DNA of 64,000 nucleotides from Xylocopa sonorina. Lineage: Eukaryota; Arthropoda; Insecta; Hymenoptera; Apidae. Positions 50,501 to 63,415 of the stretch are shown in pieces. Location of the stretch: NCBI RefSeq assembly GCF_050948175.1, contig NC_135199.1:12032501-12096500 (forward strand), given 5' to 3'. Numbering within the stretch: the first letter of the stretch is position 1; each line of letters opens with the position of its first letter. The position numbers were made by a program, and so were the translations under genes. The notes beneath the pieces are model-generated. The model saw nothing but the letters and a program-made list of their open reading frames with translations. It did no database searches and was not told where the DNA came from.

Positions 50501-53500
50501 AGAGAAAGAGGGAGAAAACGATGAAGAGGGACGACGTAGCGTGTGTTAGAAATATCCAGCCAGACGAAGCGGAGCGTATGCCATCCTCTCTCTGTGGCTA
50601 GCCAAGACCCGAAAAAGAGAACGAAAAAAAAAAACAGGCCATGGAAGCCTTAGGTTTTGTGTTGCGAGAGGTTCTCTAGTCAGGCCGTGCCGTTGCCTCT
50701 TGTCCCGTTCCGCGACCCACACCGCCCCAACCTCAAATCCGAAACGGGGAAGGGGCATGGCAGGGCGAGACACGAGGGAGCCGCGGAGTAAGGGAGAGAA
50801 AGTAAAGAAAAGATCGAGATGGCGTTACGATTCTCCGTTTCTCTTTCTTTTTTTCGTCCGGGCGTCCGCTCTGCTCTTTCCACCGCGTGTTCACTCCCGG
50901 AGAGCCCGGGGATTCTGGGAGTTTTTAGAGTGCGGCCCCTCATTGTTGTGTAAATGTGGACCAATGGCGCCGGCAGACGGGGCGCGCGCTACCCACTTTC
51001 AAATGCTAATACAACGTTCTACAAAACCCGGGGTTTTGCGAAATTCGCGGCTTCGTTCGGGCCGCGGATCAGCGACGCTGGTTATTAAGCTATCAGGCCA
51101 GCGCGAAAAAGCCTTTGTTTATGCTTGTTCGCGCGCGCCATTTAACGCCGTAGTGCCCGCCGCGGCTCGAACTTGGTGCTTAGATTCGGTAGCGGCTATG
51201 TAAATTAAACTCAACTCTTTGCATTCGAATTTTCAACGTTATTAAGCCCGCCGGCGGCAAGCAGTCTCGAGAGTGAATTTTTAATACACAGTTTTAACGA
51301 GCTTTTTACGCGTCAAGAATTAGACAAATTATATATCGCAAAACCAGCTAGAAAAATTTAAGTATTCAACCTCTTACAGAGGGGAGGAAAAGTTATAATA
51401 ACAACAATAATAATAGAAAGCACTTTACATTCCAGGTACACGAGTACGACAGGGAAGCAGTTGAAAACGAGAAACTCGTGGCAGGAAAAAGGTATTTTTC
51501 AACGAGCGTAGTTCGGTACCGATCGAATCAGAGAGTGAGAAGATGAATTCATGTGACAAGCGGGTAAACAAGCCGCGCTGTTCCCTATTCGGAATTTGTC
51601 ACGACGATCTACGACGCAAACAAAAAATGGTCGCCTTTAAATAGCGCGCTCATAAAAATAAGAAAAAGGGCGGCAAAGTAAATTCAAGCGACAGCGGTAT
51701 TAACGATTCGATCCGACGTCCCTCAAAATCCAATTATCCGTCCGTTGAACGACAGATAAATTTCCTTGGCGCCTCGGATTTACAGAGAAATCATCAAGAT
51801 ACCTCCCGATACGACCGCTCCCGGTCGTTCGTGGGTGAATTTACGACGGAAAGTAAGCGCACGCGAAATGAAAGCGAAGATAATAAGCGTGGAACGAGGA
51901 GAGGAAGAGGGAGAGAGAGAGAGAGAAAGGGAGAAACAGGGAGCAAGATCGAAGAGCCGAGGCAATCGTTTCAAGCCCAAGGCTACGATGATTCCTCGTG
52001 GAGAGATAAGAGGAGCAAGAGAGGCCTCGATAAATGAAGTATGGCATTAAGACGTAGCCGAGTACAAGGGCGCGATCTGCCGGACGATCCGGCAACTCGT
52101 AAGTCTCCCCACTCCGTGCAACCACCCTCTGGCCGGGAATCACCACCACCCCCTCCCACACGCGCTGTGTTGGCCGACGTGCAAGCGGATGTCCCGGACG
52201 CACGGGCGTAGACTTTACGAGAGTTCAAGTGGTATCAGCTAATAATGACGGTCGTAAACGTCGCGATAGAATCAACAACGAAGAGTTATTGCCAGCCAGT
52301 TACGGTGGCAGCGAAAGGCGTAAAATGGTAATGAAGTGTAATCAAAACAAATCATAAAACAGCGGACACAGAGCGAGCCAGCGCGGCTCACCCATAAGAC
52401 ACGGGGAGGAGCACGTTCCTCCTGCTCTGGAATTCGTACGCACCTGCTGCACACATCGTGCGCAGTACCTACCGGCGGGCGCGTATATAAATCCCTCGAC
52501 CTGGTAACGTTAATTGCCGATCGAGCGTGACGATGTCGTCGAGACAAACGGATGGAAGATAAGCTTGTACGATTGTCCCCCCGGAGCTTGAAAAATCGCG
52601 CGCATTCCTGTTCTTTTCTATCGGCGATATTTGTCTATGAGGCACACGATTGGATGAACGCGAGAAATGTAGTCGTTGGATATTGGTTGGCGGTATAGAA
52701 AGGGAAACGGTGGAGGCAGTGGTTTCACGGGCAGTGACCACGTTGAAATTTTTCTAGGACGTCCCCGCGGGAGGTAGGTCAGGGTTTGATTGCAGGAAGG
52801 AAGCAGTTAGGCCCGGTTAAAGTCGTTAAGCCAAGTTTACGAGGTGTTACCGGGAGCGTAACCTGTAAATCTCAAAGGCAGCGGAGAGAGCGCGTGCCAG
52901 TGGCCGCCCTTGGAAAGGCCGCGGAAGGGGTAATGGATATAACTGGGGTGTAAGAACCGAGGTAAGACTGCTCGAGCGCTATAAACGCTTTTATGGATCG
53001 TAAAATGTCTTCCTTTACAGCCAATAAAGATCCCCGACCTACCGTTTGACGAGCAGGCAGTTGAATATATGCGGCTGCGTAAGAACGAAAGAGTTGAACG
53101 AGAAAGAGAAAGGGCGTAAGAACGAGGTGGGGGAGAGAGAGGGAGAGGAAAAAGATCGTGCATCAATCTGTCGGAATCACGCTTTACTGCGCAATAAAAT
53201 CACACGCTGTCGGTACTTTATTCGGACTTCATGAGGCGGCTTTATTGGATTATTGACGGATAGCCGTGAGAATGCGTTCGTCGGGAAAATGCAGGCGATC
53301 CAGCCGAGTCAGCGCGACTGCATACACGCGCGGCAAGTAAATGCGCGGGCATGAACGAGAACGCACACCTAGATCGGCTCGGCACGGACCACGGAGCCCA
53401 GCGTTGAGAACCAGAAACATCAACGTAAGTTACTGTACGACCGCGTCGATAAAAACAAACCATAAAACGCATTACCGGCGATCATTGGACTACCGTGGAA

Positions 53501-55430
53501 TAGCGTTAAACCCGGTAAGTAGGAGCGAGTTCTAAATTAAGTAGCATACCGATTGAGGCGTCGGTAAGGCAGAATGGCTCCGTTATCCACCGAGAATGGC
53601 TCGTCCCGTGCTGCCATCTGCGACGGAAACGAGCAATCAACGAAAAATAGCGCCGCGGAGTACTACAGAATTTTCCACCTCGAAAAGTTTCCCTCTCATC
53701 CCCCTGTTCCTAGGAATTTTCAGACCTGTCCACGATCCTGCCGACATAGAAAACCGATAAAGCAATCCTTCGTTCGCGCGAAACGAAAATTTATGGCGAC
53801 GGACGGGGATAGAACGGCGAGCCAATGCGACAGAATACTCGTCGCCACGCGTCCCCGCCTTAACCACGCCCTCGGAAACAGGGGTGAGGCGGCCATAATT
53901 AAGCTCGATGTCGTTAAACCCACTAGATGGCATCGCAATACCATAGACCAAATAACGCTTCGTGCAATGTCACCCGTACCACTCGCCACCCCGTGGTTAC
54001 CACTGCCATTAACTACACCTCGACAACTTTCTATGAGACAGCCACCGAAGTACGCGCGATTCATACTTCAGACTTGTACAAACACCTCTCGGTATCGCCG
54101 TCACCGTTTTTATCGATCATTACGATAACTCCAAACGCTATACGATCCTCTATCCAGATCCTATCCGAAGACGCTTGTCTTCGTACGCGAGACAGAGACT
54201 TTTGCTCAAAGGTCTACCGATGCTCGGACGAACGACGAAACTGGCCCGCAGAAATTCGTTTTTCGAGTCGAAGTCTGCAGACGCGCCGGCTGGTTCGAGA
54301 AACACGATTTCGGGACCGGGATGCCTTTAAATATTTCTAGCTTTTAGATTCGGCCGGGGGGCGCGATTTATCGTCTATACGGGGCAAACTTTCCTATAAA
54401 AGTAGATCGCCGGAATTCCTCTAAATTGCCTTTTCTTGTTCACTGTCAAAATTTATCTTCGCGTATATCTGAGCCGCGGCAACGGGACGGTCCACGGGCG
54501 AGAACGAGACGGAGTGCTGCGCGGCTCTCGTTCTTTATTTCAGGCGACGATAAGAAAAAGAAGAAGAAACAGCGAAAGAGCAGAAGGGGGAGGGGAAAAA
54601 AGAATCGGGGAGAAAGGGAGGTGACGTATGGAAACAAACTCCGGCAGTGGTCCATCAAATTCTTGGGCCGTGACTACGGGCGCGATAGCGGTGCGCGTAC
54701 CGGGGCCTTCTTAATTGGCCTCCGTAGCTCCGCGTGGCTCGCGGCACCGGGCAAAAACGGGGCGGATGGCCGCCGCGCCGACAATGAAATGTAAATTTCA
54801 CGCAAATTCGACGACAACCAGGAAAAAACAGCCCTGAAATATGTATATCTCATTATATTATCGAGGCGTACCGCGGTCGTGAATTTAATGGAGGGCCACC
54901 GCTCTGATATCAATGCGAGGGATTTAATGAGCGCGCGAAACAATGCAACAGAAACGCGCAAGTGCGCCCGCGTCCGCCTGCTCTAATAAATAACGTCATA
55001 AATATGTAATTAATATGGTAATATAACTCAAATCCGAATTTATCGGGCCGCTAATCGATTTCGCGTATCGATACGACGACGTACCCACCACCGGCAACCC
55101 CCCCGAGCGCTACTGTTCGAGCGTAACGCGGTTATAGTTCCTGGCAGTATTCCATGCGCCGGCTAACGATCTACTTTGCGTCGTAAAAACGTGCCCGGCA
55201 CATGGTTGCGCCGATGAAGAACGTCGACGATAAAGAAAGAAGCTGGATAATAATCGTTCGGAGGAGAGAAACAACCGGTCGCTCGTTTCTGAACGTGTAG
55301 CCGATCCGACGAGTTCGCTGCAACTTTGTTGTACGAGCACTTTGGCAACATTCGCGATGCGTGCCAATAAATACGATCCTCGGATATTTCGGGGACGGTT
55401 TAAAAAAAAAATATTCCGAGAAATTCCAGT

Positions 55431-55440
55431 CGATAAATCA
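55431..55440 (-). promoter_or_regulatory. Exd/Hox-type site TGATTTATCG
   Basis: Fifth exact copy, minus strand, about 3.3 kb downstream of the Ubx stop codon. Confidence 0.25.
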
Positions 55441-58380
55441 GGAACGCCATGTTTCTACTCGCCCCTCGGAAATGTAATCTTCTACCTGTTAGCTTTTCAG
55501 AAGAAGCAAGTCGAGTTTTCAACGAGCATTTAGATACGGGATAAATTAAAGCGAAGCGCGAAGTATTTTTTTTTCGTCTACCAGAGGGAAGAGGTATTTT
55601 TTCTAAACATCGTTGCACCGAGATTCTTCGATCCCCGTCCCACGGAGACTTTGATGCGGGACACGACTGGTAATGCATGCACGATGATGCACGCTGCGCA
55701 ACGGCAGCCGTTATTTGCAAGGCTAAAATCCTATTTTAGGGCCGGGTAACGACGCCATGAAACGGCCCTAGAGTTCACGAGCCGAGACTAGTCCGGGTTT
55801 CACGAAAACACCGGGCAACGACAAGAGGAACGTGGAACGAGTCCATCGATTAAACATCACAGGCAGCGGGTCAGTATCGCCGAATCGGTACGCTCGGCCA
55901 CAGCCTACAATTACGACGTGGTTCGTGGAGTTAATTGGCGAATTCCTACGGGCGGCGAGATACCGACAAAAGGAACTTTATAAAGTTTTCCGTTTATCTG
56001 GAAAACCAACGGCCGCGGTAGATATGATTTGCAGCCAGCCGCGAATTATCGCGCGAATTCCTCTTCCTTCGCGCCGCTGATAATGAGATTCTATACGAAC
56101 TTGCTGGAAAATTGTTCGTTAGAATCGTAACCGTGTAATTAAACGTCATTGTGCGAATGAAATATTCATAGTATCCGCAAAGCATGATTCCTCGTGTAAA
56201 CTGAATGGTTGCTATAAATACTCTTCGAAACCACATCCATTAATTACTTTGACGCACACTACTGATCGCGGGGTATCTGTCCAGACGCTCGGATACTTAA
56301 TTTCAATTACACAATAATTACAATTAGTACACCGTCGACGAACTCCTCGGTAAAATTCACAGAAATTAGTCACCGATTTGTTAAGATCGTCGGTAAACTC
56401 GACGAGCTGAACGAACGAGGTAAATTAATCCGGAATGTTAAAAAGGAAAGACGATTACTTTAATTGATACTAAAGATTCGTAACTATCCCTATCGTCAGC
56501 CACGGTAACGATGCCCGCGGAGAACCGGCTCGTTTGGACGAGTCGACTCCTGACTTCGAGTCGACAATTAATTTCCCGACAACAACGACGGAAATTCAAC
56601 GAGGGGAGAGAAAAAGTAAACAGCTGAGACGAGAGAGAGAAAGAGAGAGAAAGAGAGATAGTGGAAAGACCGAGGACGTAATAACGAGTCAAAACGAAAG
56701 CGGCACGTCGTCGGCCGGCACAAAGCGCGAGGTGCATTTCCCGGGAATCCTTTTTTCCCAGCCAAATATGGAAAGAGTCATAAAAGCCTGGCAAAGCCGG
56801 CGTACGAGCGAGGACTTTCATGAAAGCGCAGAAAAACCGTGGACACCGTCTCCTCTCGATTTTTTTACAGCCGATATTGGCTACGGCCAAGCAATTCGAA
56901 GGGTCGTTCGTTTTCTGGGAACGAACGGTCGCCCCCCCTTGGCTAAAGTACAAATTATACCGGAGGATCCCCGAGGCAGATAACGTGCAACGACAGAGAA
57001 ATTGTCATCTTTTTTGGCAGATCTGTGTTTCCCTTTCTTTTTCTCTTTTTTTTCTCATCCTCTATACCTGACCGACAACTTTCTACTTTCCTTTTTGAAC
57101 CACCCTCGCACCCCCTCCGAACGATTTCACTTTTTTTTTTCCCCCGTCTTCTCGTCTCTCGACCACGTGGACGGTGAGAAGATTCGAAGAAAATTTCTGT
57201 CGAACGATTTAAAGGCGAAAACACCAGGGCCCCTTTTGCCCGAACAATGTGACGAATGCAACGAAATTGAACGCAACCACAAATTGCCACCCGATCAAAC
57301 CTTTTGATTGAATTGTGGCTTACAGCGTTCGTTTTACTCTCAGTTCCTGGTAAATGACGATTTCTATCGACCATCGAACTGGAAAAGAATGATCATTTCT
57401 TGCCCTTTATCCTTTTAGTCGTCCATTTGTAATCCATCTTAGATATCGCGTCCAACACGCGGGGCAACGTTTCTCGATGATAATCTCGAGAGCCGTGGAA
57501 CGTAGGAAACTGCAGGGAATCGAGATAATTGCAGTCGGTTCGTTAACGCCCGTCACGCTGTCCGTGCAATAGAGAAAAATATGAAAATCACGATGGAGCA
57601 ACATTTCAAGCTGGCTGGTTGCCGCGGCAACAACAACCCCCCTCGAGATGCTGGAGGGCCGCTAGAACGCGAGAGTTAAATGCACGCAAACAGAATAACT
57701 TAGGAAATTATGAAGGCACGCTCGCAGGTGGTTTATCCTCATTAAGTGTACCGGGTAAACTTAATTTTAAAGGCACGGGAACCGGCTAAAAGCCATCCAC
57801 CCGCCCGTCCACGCAGCCGCCCCATTTGTAACGTTCTTTAGCCGACATTTTCTTCGGGAACCCGTAACTTTCGCCGATGATATATCAAGCTTAATGCACG
57901 CTCGAGACCTCGCCGAACCGTTGTTCAACGCCGTCTAGAAATCCATTACCATCGGCTGGTTCACCCCTCGGAAGCTCGTCTAGCCGAAGGGGTTAAGGCT
58001 GATGCTGGAGCGTAGATTTGTCGTACGTTAGGGTTCCAACGAGCGACTTTGTCTACAATTGCTGGCAATTCGTATCGCGAAGGGTGAACTTTCGAATGTA
58101 ATTCTTCGCGTTCTTTTAATAGCAGGGGGGTTGAAGATTATTGAACGAAATTAATCACTCCTCGCGCCATTCCAGCGAACTCCTGGCTTCTCTACGAAAG
58201 AAGGATTCGAACGATATTTCCCGCTTGTTTATGCTTCATCGTCGACTCTTCGATCTAAACGACACCTGCACTAATTCCCCTAACCCCATGCTAATCGCGC
58301 CACGATCCCACGGCCCCGAAACCGTCCCCCGAAACATCTTCCGTCCAGCTTCCCGCGCACAGGAGGCGTTTTCGATCAAG

Positions 58381-58533
58381 CTAGAAATTGGCCGTTTAAC
58401 AGGTTAAACGGGCCAACAGGGAAGCGTCGAGAGGAAGGGGAGGCCACCGATAGAAACGCGAACGCGAACGATCGAGAGGCAACAGAAAGAAACCAAAAGG
58501 GGAAAACGATGGGAAGAGAATAAAAAAAAAAAG

Positions 58534-58582
<49 letters not shown>

Positions 58583-58653
58583 GAGAGAGGCGAAGAAGGG
58601 CAAAGACAAAAGAGAGAAAAATAAAGGGGGTCGGTATCGAAGAAGTCACTCAC
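58381..58653 (-). other. Ubx: Candidate intron inside the Ubx 3' UTR
   Basis: The minus strand begins with GTGAGT after AAAG. Apart from the AG inside that donor, it contains no AG dinucleotide until TTTCTAG at 58387-58381, an AG-free zone of 266 bases that is strongly pyrimidine-rich. A consensus donor followed by a long AG-exclusion zone and a pyrimidine tract is what a real intron would show. Against this, the tract includes a (CT)n microsatellite, and similar pyrimidine tracts occur elsewhere in the window without a gene. The donor could also join a more distant acceptor. Confidence 0.4.
58537..58579. repeat. (GA)n microsatellite just 3' of Ubx
   Basis: About 21 uninterrupted GA units on the plus strand, so (CT)n in the Ubx sense strand. 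It lies inside the candidate 3' UTR intron and would supply much of its pyrimidine tract. GA repeats are also binding sites for GAGA factor (Trl) in insects. Confidence 0.97.
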
Positions 58654-58745
58654 CTTTAATATAGCTGTGTACATTGCGGTGCTAGCAGAGGGTGGTGTGG
58701 ATTGGTGGTGGGGTGGTCAGGGGGGCTCCGGTGCAGGGCGTACCC
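58654..58745 (-). other. Ubx: Ubx proximal 3' UTR segment
   Basis: The 92 bases after the TAG stop codon are transcribed with the homeobox exon by position. They end at ATTAAAG|GTGAGT, an almost ideal 5' splice site, so this may be the end of the exon rather than the start of a long contiguous 3' UTR. No AATAAA lies in this segment. The boundary at 58654 is inference; read-through into 58653 and below is the alternative. Confidence 0.5.
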
Positions 58746-59412
<667 letters not shown>

Positions 59413-59821
59413 TTCGCCTCGCTATGTCGCTTACGGGGAGTCGAGTAAATAGTTGTTCCAAGTAATACCATCGAAAGGCAATCGTTATCAGTCGTCAATC
59501 GTTTGCACCTCGCTCGAAATCTTAACGCTCCCTGGAACAAGCTCTCCTATCGCGAGAGTCTAATCTAGCTACCTTCAAAGTTTACGTCGCATAGCAATTA
59601 CAAACGGACCACAAGATCTTTTAATCCCGTCTTGGTACTGAGCGAGCTCGGGATGCTGGAGACGTCCAAAGGCTTCGAGGAAGCCGGCTCGAAAATCCCG
59701 GCAACGTACTCGATAACGCCGCGGGGCCAGGATATCTCCTTAAGTGGGAGTTTAAAAAGAAGCAGAAGAAGTGGAAGAGGAAGAAGAGAAAAAGAAAATA
59801 AGGGGAGGAGGAGGGGGGCGT

Positions 59822-59838
59822 GGGGGGGGGGGGGGGGG
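59822..59838. repeat. G17 homopolymer in the Ubx intron
   Basis: Seventeen consecutive G on the plus strand (C17 in the Ubx sense strand), preceded by about 70 bases of purine-only-like sequence. Such runs are prone to length change and sequencing error. Confidence 0.9.
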
Positions 59839-62800
59839 TGAAACGGAGAAGAGGCGCGTAAACGGTTTCCAGATAGAGAGCGGCGAAGTCGCGGCAAGCC
59901 AGTGCACCGGGAGAAAGTAAGAGAGTGTACGACAGCCGGATAGATACCTATGTACACTGTCGAACAGCCACTTGGGTGCAGTACCGAAATAAACCCGTCT
60001 GTGGGGGCGCAAGCTCACCTTATCGGCCGTTACTGCCTCGTAAAAACCCTCCCGTTTCGCCTCTACCAGCAGCGAAGCCGAAGCAACCCCCGACGCGCGA
60101 CCGTAAGGCGGCAGTCCGCCTTTTGCTCGCCGCTCGCATACGCTTTACATCGAACTACATAAACGGCATCCCCGTAATACGATTTCCACAGGGCGGCGGC
60201 ACCCTTTACCCTTCCCAGGTTTTTCCGCGCGGACCGACTCGTTCGACCGGAACAATTAGTTTCGGTTAAACGCCATTCCACCACCCTCGCGTATCGTCCG
60301 GTTATTAAGCGATAAACCGAGAAATTAATTTCACTGGAAGGGTTTAATTGTTATGAATAATTAATCGACTCGCACGCGTCCCGCTGCTAATCCCCGGAAA
60401 GATAAGCTACCTGCCAAAATTGATGCCATTAATTAATCGAGAGTTTTCGAATCACTCGCGATGTTACGTGCGTGAGAAAAAGAAAGATCGAACGTAGGAA
60501 TCTCTGTTTGAAGAGTTTATCGACAGCTCGGAACGGAAGGAACGAATTTGAAAGCGGATCGAAATTCACGGGATCAGATTCGCGCGCAAAACGGAGTCCG
60601 ATGGATATCACACGGTAGTGTCCACTTTCGCGAACAACGGGCGATTCGAAACGGGGCGGGCAATAAACGCGTCATATTTACAATCGTATCCATACCGATC
60701 TACGTTACAAAACCTGCGCGCGCGCGGACACCACCGCACACTGGACCGCTTCCAGTTTGGCCATTACACAATATCGCGCGCAGACGAGCAACAACAGGCC
60801 GCGGCAGAGTTCATATCGGCGTCATGTATATTATCGCAACGTAATCAAGTGTCCCAGCGTTCACCCCAGGTCGACCACCACCGCCGCCGCCGCCTCTCTT
60901 CTCGCGCTCTTCTCCCTCCACGGGCGTTCGCGGTGGCGCTGCAACATCCCCATGATTTTCATTCCAGGTTGTCAAGCAGGGCTCGCGAAGGGCCGCAGAG
61001 TTACGGCGCACCGTTTATAAGGGTTATTTGTCACGCGGACCCCGCGTCTCGGCCGGTGTCTCTTTTCCACCCCTTGAGAGCATCCCTTCCTCCGCTTCGT
61101 CGGAGTTATATCGCTTCTCAGCAGCAGCAGCACCAGCAGGAGGGGTTCCCGCTCCCGATAGACTCTCGCTCGAACTTATAAATAAAACCGGGACTTCGGC
61201 CAATTAAGCCGGCCTCGTACGTCTCCGCAAAGTAGAAAATGTGACAAGCTCCGTTGCCGCCCTCTCCTCCTTTCGCTGTTTTGCGTTTCCCTCCGGCGCG
61301 GCCGTTTCTTTAATTTTCCATCGAGTCCTCCCCTTTCCGTGTATCCCCCACGCATCTTCCGATTCGATTCTACCTTCCTCAACGCGCGGGGGATGGGACG
61401 ACACGTCGCGAAGCGAATTAAACTTTCTCCTTCGAAGTGTCCCGCGGCTGCTCAGCTTCTTCAAGGGTGCGTTCGCTTCAACTGAACTTGCAAAGTTGTT
61501 TTCGTACCAGAGAAAGCGAAGACTGTCTATTTTTTGTACACTCTCGAAAGAAAAACGCCCTTGAACGGGAAAGATAATACGTTCTCGTCTGATTCCTCGC
61601 GTTCGTGATCGAGCCCAACCCACCGTGCTCTCTTCCCTCGAACTCGGTCAGCCATCGTAGCTCCTCGCCCCAGCTTACGCACGCCCCGTGGGATATCGTG
61701 GGCGAAACGAAGTTAGGGGGAAAATTCCTGGTCCGCCACGCTCCCGGAAAAGTAAGAAGAGGCGTGCGTGGCTGTTTAACCAAGGGGCGGTGGATAAATT
61801 TTATGCTGAGACCGTGGAACGTGTTTCATCCGGGAAACCGAGAAGGAGAGGATCTCGCTGGGTACCATCCAGGGACACCAGGGACGAATAGGGGTTGGGT
61901 GTAAGTACCCGGTGAGGAGACGCGCTTCGGTGGACATTAATGTGGAAATATGCTGTTGAAATTACGCTAGATAGGCAAGTGTAACGTGTGTCCATACAGC
62001 ATCGTACAACCCTGATGAGTTTTATGCGTCGTGTATACATGTATACTTAGTAGCAACGAAGTTCTACTTCGGCAAGAGGGGAAAGAGGGAAACCAGCGGC
62101 GTGATTCGATCAATTCTACGAAGAACAGGGAGAAAATCCAAAGGAGCGTGCAAAATTTCGCAAACTAATCCGGCGCGGCGTTCTCTCGGCTCGTTTAGGG
62201 CTGAAGGAATCGGGGAAAGGGATTCCCACGATTGGAAGGAAGTTTCGCCGCGGCCGGCCATAAACAGCGCGGCGGAAAGGGAGATACTTCGACTGTTGCC
62301 AACTCTAATAAGAACAACCAATACGTTGATTGCTGCCAGGGATACACCGATATAACTCCCGGGCCGTGGTTCGCAAAACACGAGATGCCAAGGTCCTCCC
62401 TTCGTCTCTCGATCCCCCTGACGGAGATCGCACACGCCAAAACCGGATCATACGCGGGGCCAATCAAATCAAAGTAAGTGAATTGGCTGGGAGCATGAAG
62501 GACCTTCGCGGAAGCCCCCTCCTCCAGCCGAACGGGAGAGAGATCGGCACCGAGGTAGGCTGGCACGAACCACCCTTGCGGTGCTCGAGGGTTTTAGCTT
62601 CGAAGACGGTTACTGATGGCCGCATCAATCGAAACCCCGGCGTTTCTTGTTACGTCCGCGTTCAACCACCGTCGGATCCGGGGTCAATTTAAACGCGGCC
62701 AATTTGCCCGCCGCTTTCCTGCGTAAATCGGTCCGCTGACAAACGGCGGGGCAACACCGATTCCGCTTCGCTCCTCCGCGTCTCGGAAAGACTGGATACC

Positions 62801-63381
62801 CATCGGTTCGAATACGTTAATCGAGTTAAAACCCACTGTCAGCGGCGCTACCACGTAAAGGAATAAAGGTTGCCGACCCTCGATTCGGAGTCTAGGTCTC
62901 GGGACTGGTCCAGAAGCTGGGACTCGGACAACTTGGGAACAGCAGGCGGCGTCCTACTATCCACGAATTCTTGCCGTCCAAATGGAGGGCAAGTTAACCG
63001 CATAAATCGTGAACGTAATTAGAAGACCTTTCGCCGTCCGGTGTTGGAAACACGAGCCGCGGGAAGGTCAGCCAGCCCTGTGTCCGCTCGCTGGTTGGTC
63101 CGCCCGGCTCGTACCCGGTGTCGTAAGTTTCTCGTGCTTCCGGTATGTCCGCGTGTCCCGCCCGAAACGCGAACGTTTCACGGCCGCAACGAACTCTGTT
63201 TGCGAGCCACGGGACTCCCGGAGACACTCGGTATGAGAAACGCGTAGCTACGCAGCAAGATCGTAGCTCAACGTGGGGTACACCCTCCTCCAGAGGCTTG
63301 CCAAGGTAGGTAATCCTCTCGGGGGCGTGAGTTACTGCCTGGCGTCCCTCGCGTTGTACTCTCTCCTGTCCCACCTTCCTC

Positions 63382-63415
63382 CTCTTCTTCTTCTTCTTCT
63401 TCTTCTTCTTCTTCT
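63382..63415. repeat. (CTT)n trinucleotide repeat in the Ubx intron
   Basis: About eleven TTC units on the plus strand, so (GAA)n in the Ubx sense strand. Confidence 0.97.

Larger units (their letters stand above)
46361..58380. other. Ubx 3' flank, no separate gene recognised
   Basis: The 12 kb between the piggyBac-like element and the Ubx 3' end holds unique sequence, an (AGCC)n repeat (47.47 kb), a (GC)-rich alternating run (about 48558-48580) and pyrimidine-rich DNA at 57.0-57.16 kb. If the Ubx 3' UTR is contiguous or has a second exon from 58380, it would occupy the right edge of this stretch. The first minus-strand AATAAA after the Ubx stop is at 54539-54534. Confidence 0.6.

Noticed and set aside
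58404..58674. Frames of 80-90 codons read through the (CT)n tract after Ubx
   Set aside because: They are Ser/Leu repeats encoded by the microsatellite, and they start after the Ubx stop codon.
60017..60022. Donor-like AAG|GTGAGC on the Ubx strand, possible microexon
   Set aside because: The nearest acceptor would give a 14-base exon, and the translation does not resemble any known Ubx microexon.
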